NCBI RefSeq assembly: GCF_900143185.1
Contig: NZ_FSRQ01000001.1
Span: 868,001 to 932,000, forward strand
Direction of reading: 5' to 3'
DNA from: Chryseobacterium scophthalmum
GTDB lineage: Bacteria; Bacteroidota; Bacteroidia; Flavobacteriales; Weeksellaceae
Length of the DNA stretch: 64,000 bases
The notes beneath the pieces are model-generated. The model was given only the letters and a program-made list of their open reading frames with translations, had not been told where the DNA came from and did not search any database. How positions within the stretch are numbered: position 1 is the first letter of the stretch; every line of letters begins with the position of its first letter. The position numbers and the translations under genes are program-made. Below are positions 1 to 8,934 of the stretch, one piece after another.

Positions 1-389
1 GTTTGAAAGTGGGTATTCAGGAGTTTGCTTCACGGATGTCAAATACCGCATTAGAAATCCATACCGAATTTATCAATTACAGCAATTCTCTATCAGAAGA
101 AAAGCAACTGATAGTATACAGAATCATTCAGGAACTCGTCAACAACGCAATAAAACATGCCCAAACTTCCGAAATTATTATTCAGATAAGCGAAGAAGAA
201 AATGTATTAAACCTCACTGTAGAAGATAACGGCCAAGGTTTTGACCCAAAAAGTTTAAACCTAAAAAAAACAGCAGGTATTCATAATATAGAATCAAGAG
301 TTCAGTTTTTAAAAGGAACAATGAACATCAGATCTGAAATGAATATTGGTACCAGTGTAGAACTTCAAATTCCGATTAATCAATCATGA
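1..389 (+). CDS. Sensor histidine kinase, C-terminal part (gene cut by window edge)
   Basis: The open frame enters from the left edge, so only the last 129 or so codons are present. What remains is the ATPase half of a NarL/LytS-type sensor kinase. The N-box is visible as QELVNNAIKHA, the G1 box as VEDNGQGFD, and the G2-like segment as GIHNIESRVQFLKG. The sensor part and the phosphorylated histidine lie outside the window. The stop overlaps the start of the response regulator by 4 bases (ATGA type), which shows translational coupling, so the two form a two-component pair that would phosphorylate and act on transcription. The input signal cannot be told. Confidence 0.9.
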   Translation, partial: LKVGIQEFASRMSNTALEIHTEFINYSNSLSEEKQLIVYRIIQELVNNAIKHAQTSEIIIQISEEENVLNLTVEDNGQGFDPKSLNLKKTAGIHNIESRVQFLKGTMNIRSEMNIGTSVELQIPINQS

Positions 390-1015
390 TAAAAGTAGCG
401 ATAACAGATGATCACCCTCTTCTATTGGAAGGTCTGAAAAATATTTTAGGAAACAGCAATACGATAGATGTAGTAGATTGTTTTAAAAGTGTTTCGGAAA
501 TGAATGCACGACTGGCAAAACAAGCAGTCGATATTTTGTTGCTGGACATCAATCTGGTAGACACCAACAGCATCGAACTTATAAAACCTTTAAAGAAAAA
601 GTATAAAAATCTACAGATTATTATGCTCAGCGTTCACAACGAACTGCCTGTAATTAATAGTACTTTGGCTGAAGGCGCTTTGGGATACATTCAAAAAAAT
701 GCTTCAGTTTCTGAAATTCTGGAAGGTATTACTACCGTATATTCCGGCGAAAGGTTTTTATGCTCTCAAACCAAGTTAGTATTGGAAAAAAAATCAGCGG
801 ATGGACTCAATCAGGTTCCTAAATTAACCCGAAGAGAAAAGGAAATTTTAGCCGAAGCAGCAAAAGGACTTACGACCAATCAAATGGCAGAAAAGCTTTT
901 TATCAGTCCGCACACCGTAGAAAGTCACAGAAAAAATCTTATTGAAAAATTTCAAACTTCTAATCTTAGCTCAGCGATTAAATTAGCTATTGAATACGGT
1001 TTGATCATCGAATAA
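386..1015 (+). CDS. Response regulator, NarL/LuxR family
   Basis: This 209-residue protein has a receiver domain at about residues 1-120 with the acidic pair D8-D9 and the likely phosphoacceptor D54 in LLLDINL. A GerE/LuxR helix-turn-helix follows at about 145-205, with the family signature LTRREKEIL and recognition helix region SPHTVESHRKNL. It overlaps the kinase gene upstream by 4 bases, so it is its partner. It should be a DNA-binding transcription factor in the cytoplasm. A strong terminator follows directly, so the operon ends here. Target genes are unknown. Confidence 0.93.
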   Translation: MIKVAITDDHPLLLEGLKNILGNSNTIDVVDCFKSVSEMNARLAKQAVDILLLDINLVDTNSIELIKPLKKKYKNLQIIMLSVHNELPVINSTLAEGALGYIQKNASVSEILEGITTVYSGERFLCSQTKLVLEKKSADGLNQVPKLTRREKEILAEAAKGLTTNQMAEKLFISPHTVESHRKNLIEKFQTSNLSSAIKLAIEYGLIIE

Positions 1016-1030
1016 AAATATTCGCCTAAC

Positions 1031-1069
1031 AAAAAGGTCTGCTTTCATCATGTAAGCAGACCTTTTTTT
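1031..1069 (+). terminator. Rho-independent terminator of the two-component operon
   Basis: A 13-bp perfect stem (AAAAAGGTCTGCT with AGCAGACCTTTTT) and an 11-base loop are followed by a T run. It starts 15 bases after the response regulator stop. Confidence 0.85.
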
Positions 1070-1098
1070 ATATAATCAAATAATTGGATGTGTAATCA

Positions 1099-1665
1099 TT
1101 AATCTTCAAATTTCAACTCAGCCTGAAATAGATTTTTCTTTCCTATCAGATCATATTCTTCGTTATATGTTGGCTCATACATCAATATATAAGCATTTCC
1201 ATTAAAATCTTTTAAATCTATTGCCTGATCAACCATGATGTCATAAAATCTTGTAATGGTACGTGTTGCAGTCCATTGTTTGGAATTTCCTTTAGGATTT
1301 TGATCAAACCTATGATCTTTTGCATCATTGTAATACCAATAAGACGGCGCCTGATCCATTAAAAACAATTCTTTGTCTTTGTTAAATAATTCTTCAGCCA
1401 TTCCTGTGTTCTGAAACCACGGCACATCGGGATTGTAAATACCTAAAGCGGATGTGTAAATATCTTTATTCATAGTCGCTCCAATTAAAAATCCATCGAG
1501 ATTGTTGGACGTGATTTCAAATAGAAAAGTCGATTTTTTCAGCACATAAACATCATTTACAGGTTTAATTACTTTTCCGTCTTGTTTAATAATTACTTTT
1601 AACGATTGTGCGAAAGTCATTAGACTTAATAAAGAAAAAAGGATGGTTAAACTTATTTTTTTCAT
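1099..1665 (-). CDS. Exported hypothetical protein, 188 aa
   Basis: The first 19 residues (MKKISLTILFSLLSLMTFA, then QS) form a classical Sec signal peptide, so the protein should be periplasmic or surface bound. The mature part is rich in aromatic residues (WFQNTGMAEELF, YWYYNDAKDHRFD) and has no motif that I recognise. It may be a small beta-rich domain. It stands alone on the minus strand, 100 bases from the next minus-strand gene upstream. I assign no function. Confidence 0.75.
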   Translation of the reverse strand: MKKISLTILFSLLSLMTFAQSLKVIIKQDGKVIKPVNDVYVLKKSTFLFEITSNNLDGFLIGATMNKDIYTSALGIYNPDVPWFQNTGMAEELFNKDKELFLMDQAPSYWYYNDAKDHRFDQNPKGNSKQWTATRTITRFYDIMVDQAIDLKDFNGNAYILMYEPTYNEEYDLIGKKNLFQAELKFED

Positions 1666-1765
1666 TGTTTATCTTTAAATAATTGAAGCAAAGATATTAG
1701 ACTTTACCTCGATAAACACTGGCTGATTTCAGGGGTTTTTGTTTTATTTCAAACGCATTTTGGAT

Positions 1766-2842
1766 TTAAAATAGATTAGCTTTTAACTGAATTTTGATAT
1801 AAGCAGCTTTCTGTTTTTTACCTTTTGAAGAAGCTGAATTGAGTGGATAAACCTCAGCATAAAAAGTATCGTTCGCTGTCCAGAATGCCTTTTTCTCATC
1901 AGCAATTTTGAAGTTGGTGAAATTTGCATACAAAAGGTTCTCCTGTCTTTTGGTTTGTAGTAAATATTGGGTGACCACAAAATTACTCCCCACATCATTA
2001 TTGGATGAAATGTAGGTAACCCAGCTCTTAGTAGGCAGAATCTGTGGATAACCCTGTGTACCCAATTCAAACATGGGTGCATTTTTTATATTGTAAAAAG
2101 AATAGAAAGAATCTACGGCTTCATCAGTATTTTCTTTGAAAACCTCCAGATTTAAGAAAGGTGATTGTCCTACATATTCATTAGCAAGTGGACCCGTTTC
2201 AGTAGATATATCTTCACGTTGGGTAATGATTATTTTTTTACCGTTTTCATTATATATCCAATTATTATCTTTCAGCGTTATATTCGGATTTTTTACCAAT
2301 GCTTCACCGATTCGGTTTTTTGAGCTTGCTTTAAATTCATGCTCTGAAATCTCGGCAATTGTACCAAACTTTTCAAAAGATTTATTATTAAAATCGTCAG
2401 ACTCTTTAAAAGTACTGCTTCTGATTTCATAAAGATTTGCTCCTTTTAAAGTTAAATCAAATGCAGCGGTGAACTCAGACTTCAAAACAAAAGCTTCGAT
2501 GCTGTTCGAAATATTATTATCAATACTGTAATGAATGGAATAAAAATCATCAAACTCCTCAAAACCATAAAAATTATCTAGTTTATGATTAGCTTTTTTC
2601 AGGTGAGCTGCATCTTTATCGGGAGCTACAAAAAACTGCACAGAATTTAGCTTGGTAAATAATTGGAACGGAACGTCCTGCACATTATCTACACCTTTTA
2701 TCTTTTTAAAATCTGCAAGGGTAATTATTTTCTGTATAAACTTCGCTTCGGATTTGGCAGTTTCTGATATTTTATCTTTCGGATTACACCCCACAAAGAC
2801 AACAATCATTGATGATATAATAAACTGATAAGAGATTTTCAT
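1766..2842 (-). CDS. Hypothetical lipoprotein, 358 aa
   Basis: The N-terminus has a hydrophobic stretch ending in the lipobox VFVGC, with Cys at residue 19, so the protein is likely lipid-anchored in the envelope. The mature part is 340 residues of mixed charge with no family motif that I can name. A minus-strand frame inside it (1783-2082) and a plus-strand one (2136-2432) are shadows. The gene is separate from the signal-peptide gene downstream, with about 100 bases between them and no clear terminator, so co-transcription is possible. Function unknown. Confidence 0.75.
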   Translation of the reverse strand: MKISYQFIISSMIVVFVGCNPKDKISETAKSEAKFIQKIITLADFKKIKGVDNVQDVPFQLFTKLNSVQFFVAPDKDAAHLKKANHKLDNFYGFEEFDDFYSIHYSIDNNISNSIEAFVLKSEFTAAFDLTLKGANLYEIRSSTFKESDDFNNKSFEKFGTIAEISEHEFKASSKNRIGEALVKNPNITLKDNNWIYNENGKKIIITQREDISTETGPLANEYVGQSPFLNLEVFKENTDEAVDSFYSFYNIKNAPMFELGTQGYPQILPTKSWVTYISSNNDVGSNFVVTQYLLQTKRQENLLYANFTNFKIADEKKAFWTANDTFYAEVYPLNSASSKGKKQKAAYIKIQLKANLF

Positions 2843-2969
2843 TTTCTATATTTTCGGCCAAAGGTATCGGTATTCACAGTAGCGACCAACAAAACCACTT
2901 CATATAAGGAATAAATGGCTGAAAACAGGGATATTTTAAATGCTGTATTTTAGAGAATTTTACAAATGA

Positions 2970-2977
2970 TAAATTTG
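2970..2977 (+). promoter_or_regulatory. Putative -7 box for the lipoprotein gene at 3003
   Basis: TAAATTTG matches the Bacteroidota -7 consensus TAnnTTTG and lies 25 bases before the start codon. No matching TTG -33 element at the usual distance was found, so the call rests on the -7 box alone. Confidence 0.4.
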
Positions 2978-3002
2978 GTATTTTTAAAATTATTTTACGA
3001 GT

Positions 3003-3563
3003 ATGAAAAATGTAATAATCAGTTGTTCAGTTGTGATAGCTTTGTTAGCTTCTTGTTCACCTGCTACAGACAAAAAAGTGGACAAAATAGATTCTTTAAG
3101 AACAAAAGCAGACACCATCACTACATCTGCTTCGGAAAAGAATATCACAGCAGATTCAGAGTTACCAAGTGATCTTTCAGACTTAATTCCTATTGATGTA
3201 TTGGATAGCAAAAGCACCAATGTGTATGAAAAATATGGTATTGAATTCTCCGGAAATTGTTATTCATGCGATTTAGCAAGCTTATCTGTAACAAAAAACA
3301 AAATAATATGGACGAACGTCTGTGATGAAAATGATACTTTTGAAATCAATAATTTGTCATTCTTTAACGAAGGAAACAAAACCATTATAAAAACATCAGA
3401 ACGAACTTATACTTTAGCTAAAATAGATAAAGCTCCGGTTTACGAGTTGGTTATAGAAGGTGAAAAGTTAGACTTGAAAAACAAAAGAATATCAAAATAT
3501 TTTACAATCAAAAAAGCTTTGCCTCTTTTCAAAGAACATGACTGTGGCGATTTTGAAGGTTAA
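3003..3563 (+). CDS. Hypothetical lipoprotein, 186 aa
   Basis: The start MKNVIISCSVVIALLASC gives a short signal with lipobox LLASC (Cys18), followed by a charged, Ser/Thr-rich linker at residues 19-60. The C-terminal two thirds look like a compact domain with four cysteines (GNCYSCDL near 80, VCDEN near 103, DCGDF near the end), which may pair or bind metal. No family was recognised. It is a single gene on the plus strand, divergent from the lipoprotein gene at 1766-2842. Confidence 0.75.
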   Translation: MKNVIISCSVVIALLASCSPATDKKVDKIDSLRTKADTITTSASEKNITADSELPSDLSDLIPIDVLDSKSTNVYEKYGIEFSGNCYSCDLASLSVTKNKIIWTNVCDENDTFEINNLSFFNEGNKTIIKTSERTYTLAKIDKAPVYELVIEGEKLDLKNKRISKYFTIKKALPLFKEHDCGDFEG

Positions 3564-3828
3564 TTCATCATTTAGAAATGAATAAATCTATACAATCAAA
3601 AAGCCATACTTTACAGAATTATAATACTAAAAGCCAGGACGATTTTTTTCATAAATCGGAGGGCAAAACCAAAAAACAAAACACATTCTATATAAAGCTC
3701 CCTCAATATTCCATCTCACCAGAGTAGAGAATATGATTTATCTGAAACTCAGTAGCTCTTGGCTTTACGTATTTTGAACACTTTCTCCGTAACCTGAATA
3801 AGCAAGGATTGTATCTTAAAAAATATTC

Positions 3829-3855
3829 AAAGCTGGTATTTTCACCAGCTTTTTT
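3829..3855. terminator. Hairpin in the 329-bp gap before the Crp-type gene
   Basis: Stem AAGCTGGT with ACCAGCTT has a 6-base T run on the plus side and a weaker T-rich tail on the minus side. It lies 38 bases past the stop of the minus-strand Crp-type gene and 266 bases past the plus-strand lipoprotein gene, so it may end transcription from both. The rest of the gap (3564-3892) holds nothing else that I can support. Confidence 0.55.
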
Positions 3856-3892
3856 GTTTTGAATTTCGAAAAAATAAATCTTTGGATTTAAT

Positions 3893-4468
3893 TTACACCT
3901 TCTTTTTCTTTTCATAATCTTTTATGGCTTTGGTAAGACTTTTTACAGTTGTTCCCAAATAGGAAGCCATATCTTCTTTTGAAATTTTCATTTCTTTTGC
4001 TTTTAAATCGAGAAGTTGAGACAGCGTATGTTCTGTAGCGTGAAGTTGCTGATAAGAAGATCGGTTTGAGGTGTTCGCAATACGTTCTGCAAAAACATCC
4101 AACAGTAAATTGTTTAAATTAAGATCACTTTTAATCAACGACTGGAAATACGGAATCGTTATGGTAAATACAGTAACCTCAGTAATCGCTTCAATGCTGC
4201 AGATACACGGAACATTTTTCATCATCTCTATTTCTCCAAGAATTTCTCCTTTTCCCAAAAACTCAACAATGTATTCCTCATCACTTTCTTCTGTAAAAAA
4301 GCATTTGGTAATTCCGCTTTTAATAAGCATTATTTTGTCGGAAACTTCGCCTTGTGTCAATAATTTTTCGTCTTTTTCGAAGGATTCTAAAATAATATTT
4401 CCTTTATGTTCCTGATTATGGAAAAGTATCTCAAGATAATTTAGAAATGGTTGGTTCGTTCTTAACAT
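3893..4468 (-). CDS. Crp/Fnr family transcription regulator
   Basis: The protein has 191 residues. A cyclic-nucleotide-binding-like beta barrel spans about 20-125 (ESFEKDEKLLTQGEVSDKIMLIKSG, EFLGKGEILGEIEMM), and a C-terminal winged helix follows at about 140-190 (MKISKEDMASYLGTTVKSLTKAI). The arginine and glutamate that bind cAMP in E. coli Crp are not clearly kept in the phosphate-binding cassette, as in many Bacteroidota members of this family, so the ligand is unknown. No Fnr-type N-terminal cysteine cluster is present. It is a single gene. Confidence 0.88.
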   Translation of the reverse strand: MLRTNQPFLNYLEILFHNQEHKGNIILESFEKDEKLLTQGEVSDKIMLIKSGITKCFFTEESDEEYIVEFLGKGEILGEIEMMKNVPCICSIEAITEVTVFTITIPYFQSLIKSDLNLNNLLLDVFAERIANTSNRSSYQQLHATEHTLSQLLDLKAKEMKISKEDMASYLGTTVKSLTKAIKDYEKKKKV

Positions 4469-4596
4469 TATTTTTATTTCAGATAGACACCTTTCGGAAT
4501 CTGTTATTTATACTCACTTTTATCAGCAGAAAATTACAAAAACTAAAATGAATAGAATATGAATTATTCTATAAAAAAAGATTAAAGAAACAGTTT

Positions 4597-5030
4597 TTAA
4601 GATTTATAATTTTTAAAACAATCTTCTAATTCGGGATTATCTTTCCATCCTCCAGATTCAGTCATAGAAATAATAATCATCTTTTTGAAATCTTCCAATT
4701 CAGCTGTTCCTCCTTTGACCACTGCACCTTCCCATGGACTTTTGTCACTAGAAAGTAAATATTCGATAATGAACTCATTATAGTATTTAGATTTATAACC
4801 AACAAGTGAAACATAGTAATCTTCGCTGTTATTATTATTGAACAAAAGCAGATGGGAATGTGATGTTAATCCATAAATAACGGTATTTTTAAAGCATACA
4901 TTCAAAAATTCCAATACTTCTAACATTGGTGTTCCAACATCTCCGAATGTATCTTCAGGTTTAGGAATAAATTCCTTATAAAAATCTTCAAGTGTTTGTT
5001 TTTTTGTTCTGAACGTCTTATGATTGGCAT
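4597..5030 (-). pseudogene. Hypothetical gene with a probable frameshift in an A7 tract
   Basis: The clean open frame runs only from an internal ATG at 4926 to 4597 (109 aa). The same frame stays open upstream for about 100 bases with protein-like coding (FYKEFIPKPEDTFGDVGTP) but has no start codon. A start exists at 5030 in another frame (MPIIRRSEQK), and the two frames meet at seven A residues on the minus strand (4999-5005). One extra A would join them into a 144-residue protein. This is either a sequencing or mutational loss of one A, or a slippage site. The C-terminal part is acidic and soluble-looking (SPWEGAVVKGG, SGGWKDNPELEDCF). No family was recognised. Confidence 0.6.
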
Positions 5031-5056
5031 GTTTTCAATTTTAATACAAATAAAAT

Positions 5057-5085
5057 AAAAAACTCGCTCCTAAGAACGAGTTTTA
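5057..5085 (-). terminator. Terminator downstream of the S9 peptidase
   Basis: Read on the minus strand, a stem AAAACTCG/CGAGTTTT is followed by a T-rich tail. It starts within 10 bases of the peptidase stop codon. Confidence 0.75.
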
Positions 5086-5092
5086 AATATAA

Positions 5093-7495
5093 TTATTTCT
5101 TCAAACATTTTTCCAGGAACTGATCTTGTTCCCAAAGCAAATGCAGAATATTTTCTTTGGCTGCATAACCATGAGATTCTTTTGGAAGAAGAACCATTTT
5201 CACAGGCGCTCCGAGGTTTTTTAAAGCCTGAAAATATCTTTCGGTCTGCAAAGTAAAAGTTCCGGGATTGTTATCGGCATCACCATGCACCAATAACATT
5301 GGAGTTTTCATTTTATCAGCATTCATAAATGGTGACATTTTGTTGTAAATTTCCGGAACATCCCAATAGTTTCTTTGCTCACTTTGGAAACCAAAAGGCG
5401 TTAATGTTCTGTTGTACGCTCCACTTCTTGCAATTCCACACGCATAATCTTTAGAATGTGTTAAAAGATTTGCCGTCATAAAAGCTCCGTAAGAATGTCC
5501 TCCAACTGCAACTTTTGTTCTGTCGATATACCCTAACTGATCTACCGCATCAATCGCAGCTTTTCCGTTAGCAACCAACTGTGGAATGAAAGTATCATTC
5601 GGCTCTGTTTTTCCTTCTCCGATAATTGGGAATGCAGCATCATCAAGCACAGCATATCCTTTTGCCGTCCAATACACAAAAGAACCGTAATATGGGAAGG
5701 TAAAATCGTTTGGATTCTGAGTATTTTGTCCTGCAGTATTTTTGTCTTTATATTCTGTAGGATAAGCCCAGATTAATAAAGGTAACTTTTCTTTTTTAGC
5801 TTTTCTGTCGTAGTTTGCCGGCAAATAAAGTGTTCCTGTTAAAGTAACTCCGTCATTTCTTTTGTAAGTAATCACTTCTTTATAAACATCTTTAATGCTT
5901 TCAAAAGGATTGGCAAAATTGGTTACCGCTTCTGTTTTATTAGATTTAATATTTTTCTTAAAATAATTCGGATACTGACTTGCCGACTGCTGAATCGTCA
6001 ACACCTCTCCTTTTGCAGGATTGATAATATCGATGATTTCTTCTTTAGCATTTTTAAGATTTGAAGTGTAAAGTCTTTTCTTTTTCAAAGATTTCATATC
6101 CATTTCATCGATGAAAGGATGTTGACCATCTTTTGTAAATCCGTCTCCAATAAGATAAGATTTCTCCCCTTTCATATCTACAACATATCTTCCGAAGTCA
6201 TTTTTTGTGGTGTTAAAATTTCCGGGATCACTGTAGACATCCTGATAATTTCTATCTTCTATTACTTCAGATTTACCTGTATTTAAATCAACTAAATAAG
6301 ATTTTGTATTTCTTGTATCGTACCAACTTTCACCAACGATAGCATAGTGATTGTTGGTCCAGCTTACACCACCGTATCTTTGTTTGGTTTTAAAGAAAGA
6401 TTTTGGTTGAGCTGTAAATGGAGCTTCCCAAGTGAAAACTTCGTCTCTGAAATCAACAGTTTTCGACTGATCTCCACCATCCAAAGCTTCAGCGTAAACC
6501 AAAGTTGCGGGTTGATCGGCTCTCCAACCCATATCTCTTTTTCCGGTTCTTACAGATGAAAAACCTTTCGGCATTATTTCATTTAAAGGAACTTCATTCA
6601 CTACTTTTACTGCGTTTCCTTTTGCATCATAAACTGTAGTGGTCATTGGAAATCTGTTGAGCGGAACGATGTATGAAAAAGGTTTTTTAATCGTCGTCAA
6701 CATCAGGTAATTTCCATTGGGAGAATAACTTATTCCGGAATATAAATCCTGATCTTTTATCTTTTTTAAACCTCCGTTTAAATCTACGTTATATAATTCT
6801 GAAGCGGTAAGAATTTCAAAATTCTTTTCATCCTGTGGATTTTTAAGCAAATCCTGATACGTTCTGTTTTGAGAAACTTTTCCATCTGCTGTTGAAACAA
6901 TTGGCCCTGTTGGAAGATCTTTTGAAGAATCTGTTAGTTTGGGTCTGTTTTCAGGAAGAACTTTAATCAAGAAGCTTTGAGAGTCTTTCATCCAGTTGTA
7001 CGGATTTCCCAAATTGGCATTCAAATTATCTTTGGTAATTTTTTTTGCCGTTGCCGTTTCAAGATCAACGATCCAAAGCTCAACTCCTTTATCAGTAGTA
7101 TGTGTAAAAGCCAGCTTTTTCTCATCCGGTGAAAATGCGGTGTTGCTGATTTTCGGATTTGCAGGCAAATTTTTAACCTGAACCTCCGTTTTATCATTCA
7201 TTTTACGCACTTTCAGATTGTTCGAATACGTTACCGTGCTTGAAATATTGGTTACCGGATTGATTCTTAATCCTCCCAATTTCATTTCCTGTTGATTGAG
7301 ATCGTCTAACGTTTTATAGGTTGGTCGATACACAAAAACAACCCAATCTTTTTTAGAATTGGTCAAAACACTTGGCGGTCGGTCATAATCTGCAAGCTTT
7401 AAAATTTCTGCAGACGGTTTCTGATACGAGATATTTTCCTGAGCTTCATAGAAATTAAGAAACGCAAGAAGACAGATGGTCAATTTGATCTTCAT
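5093..7495 (-). CDS. S9 family peptidase (prolyl oligopeptidase type), secreted
   Basis: The 800-residue protein starts with a signal peptide (MKIKLTICLLAFLNFYEA). Residues 60-540 form the beta-propeller region of this family. The C-terminal alpha/beta hydrolase domain carries the triad: Ser near 668 in GGHSYGAF, Asp near 741 in HGDADNNPG, and His near 775 in KESHGYAA. The length and motif order fit the Bacteroidota group often named glutamyl aminopeptidase-like or acylaminoacyl-peptidase-like S9 enzymes. It should cut short peptides in the periplasm. The exact specificity is not visible. It is a single gene with its own terminator. Confidence 0.93.
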   Translation of the reverse strand: MKIKLTICLLAFLNFYEAQENISYQKPSAEILKLADYDRPPSVLTNSKKDWVVFVYRPTYKTLDDLNQQEMKLGGLRINPVTNISSTVTYSNNLKVRKMNDKTEVQVKNLPANPKISNTAFSPDEKKLAFTHTTDKGVELWIVDLETATAKKITKDNLNANLGNPYNWMKDSQSFLIKVLPENRPKLTDSSKDLPTGPIVSTADGKVSQNRTYQDLLKNPQDEKNFEILTASELYNVDLNGGLKKIKDQDLYSGISYSPNGNYLMLTTIKKPFSYIVPLNRFPMTTTVYDAKGNAVKVVNEVPLNEIMPKGFSSVRTGKRDMGWRADQPATLVYAEALDGGDQSKTVDFRDEVFTWEAPFTAQPKSFFKTKQRYGGVSWTNNHYAIVGESWYDTRNTKSYLVDLNTGKSEVIEDRNYQDVYSDPGNFNTTKNDFGRYVVDMKGEKSYLIGDGFTKDGQHPFIDEMDMKSLKKKRLYTSNLKNAKEEIIDIINPAKGEVLTIQQSASQYPNYFKKNIKSNKTEAVTNFANPFESIKDVYKEVITYKRNDGVTLTGTLYLPANYDRKAKKEKLPLLIWAYPTEYKDKNTAGQNTQNPNDFTFPYYGSFVYWTAKGYAVLDDAAFPIIGEGKTEPNDTFIPQLVANGKAAIDAVDQLGYIDRTKVAVGGHSYGAFMTANLLTHSKDYACGIARSGAYNRTLTPFGFQSEQRNYWDVPEIYNKMSPFMNADKMKTPMLLVHGDADNNPGTFTLQTERYFQALKNLGAPVKMVLLPKESHGYAAKENILHLLWEQDQFLEKCLKK

Positions 7496-7579
7496 TATCT
7501 TTTTGATTTTTCACGAATTTAATGAAAGTTTCGAATCAAAAAAAATCTATCTATTTATCTTTTAGAAATTGTTGAAATA

Positions 7580-8758
7580 TTATTTCAAACTCTTGTGTAA
7601 AATATCAGAAACCTTTTCAATTTCTTCTAAAGTATTAAAATAATGAGGTGAAAGTCTTACTGCACCATCAACCTTCTTATCTGTAAAATCAATCAATGCT
7701 GAATTTTTATAGCTTACAGAGAAGAAAACATTATTTTCTTTCAAAACTTTCTGAATATTATCCAAATCATTATCAGGTCCGCAAAAAGTAACAATACTGC
7801 TTAAGTTTTTTCCTATATCTAAAACTTTAAAACCACCTTTTTCAAGATTCTTTCTAAGTGTTTCAGCTAATTTTTTGTTATAATTTTCTATATTATTTAA
7901 ACCAATAATATTGGCATATTTTACAGCTTCCATCATTCCTAAAACAGCAGCGTAAGAAACTTCCCAATGTTCAAATCTCTTGGCTGTTTTAAACAATTCG
8001 TAATTATTGTATTCCGACCAATGCGCACCTCTCATATCCAACAAAATCGGTGCATAATCCTGTTCTAAAACTCTGTCTGAAACATATAGAAATCCACTTC
8101 CTCTTGCTCCTCTCATAAATTTTCTTCCAGTTGCGGTTAAAAAATCACAACCTATTTTTTCTACATCAACAACCATTTGTCCAACCGATTGGCAACAATC
8201 TGCTAAATACAAAATATCATATTGACGGCAGATTTTACCAACCGCTTCAATATCCTGAATCAATCCTGAATTGGTCGGAATATGAGTCACTGCAACCAGT
8301 TTTGGCTGATGTTCTTTGATTAAATTTTCAAGGTCTTCTAAATCTAATTCGTTATTCTCCAGTTTTTTAATTCGGATAATCTTTACGTTTAATCTTTTTT
8401 GAAGTGAAATAAATGTAATCTGATTAGAAATATAATCATCAACCGTGGTAATAACTGTATCTCCTTCTTTAAAAATAATACTTGAAAGCGCTTTTGAAAA
8501 TGCTTCTGTTGCACTTGTCATAAAAGCAATATTTGAAGGTTTACAATTGATGAGTTTTGCAGTTTCGGTATAGAAATTTTCAAGCAATTCTGCATTTTTA
8601 TTGGCTACTTCATATCCTCCAAACTGCTCTTCTTGTTGAAGATAATCAATCATAGATTCTACCACAATATTAGGCATTAAAGATGAACCGGCATTATTAA
8701 AGAATAATTTTCCGTCTGATAATCCTCTTATTTCCTGTCTTATTTTATCTGTATTCAT
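7580..8758 (-). CDS. Class V aminotransferase-fold PLP enzyme
   Basis: The 392-residue protein has the class V (cysteine desulfurase/isopenicillin-N epimerase-like) fold. The PLP lysine is K213 in TATGRKFMRG, with the following RGSGF loop, and D187 in YLADCCQSVG should hold the pyridine nitrogen. There is no signal peptide, so it is cytoplasmic. The cysteine loop of group I and II desulfurases is not obvious, so sulfur donation for Fe-S assembly is unlikely. The substrate cannot be told. It is transcribed in the same direction as the S9 peptidase gene, with an 84-base gap. Confidence 0.88.
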   Translation of the reverse strand: MNTDKIRQEIRGLSDGKLFFNNAGSSLMPNIVVESMIDYLQQEEQFGGYEVANKNAELLENFYTETAKLINCKPSNIAFMTSATEAFSKALSSIIFKEGDTVITTVDDYISNQITFISLQKRLNVKIIRIKKLENNELDLEDLENLIKEHQPKLVAVTHIPTNSGLIQDIEAVGKICRQYDILYLADCCQSVGQMVVDVEKIGCDFLTATGRKFMRGARGSGFLYVSDRVLEQDYAPILLDMRGAHWSEYNNYELFKTAKRFEHWEVSYAAVLGMMEAVKYANIIGLNNIENYNKKLAETLRKNLEKGGFKVLDIGKNLSSIVTFCGPDNDLDNIQKVLKENNVFFSVSYKNSALIDFTDKKVDGAVRLSPHYFNTLEEIEKVSDILHKSLK

Positions 8759-8881
8759 TTTTTTTACTATTATATTTTAGCTATAAAACCTGTATAATCT
8801 GCGTGAATTATATGTTATCCCACTTATTACACAGATGTTCACAGATGATAATTTACTTTAAACGTAACAATTTTATACAAA

Positions 8882-8909
8882 AAATCCCGAATTTGAAGTA
8901 TCGGGATTT
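8882..8909 (-). terminator. Terminator of the tssG-tssN-tssK block
   Basis: A 9-bp stem (AAATCCCGA with TCGGGATTT) with a 10-base loop and a T run on the minus side lies 26 bases past the tssK stop. The opposite side is also T-rich. Confidence 0.75.
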
Positions 8910-8934
8910 ATTTATTTTTAAAATTATTTTTTTA

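Noticed and set aside
3703..3915. 70-aa open frame on the minus strand before the Crp-type gene
   Set aside because: It contains the hairpin at 3829, overlaps the end of the Crp-type gene and has no protein-like pattern.
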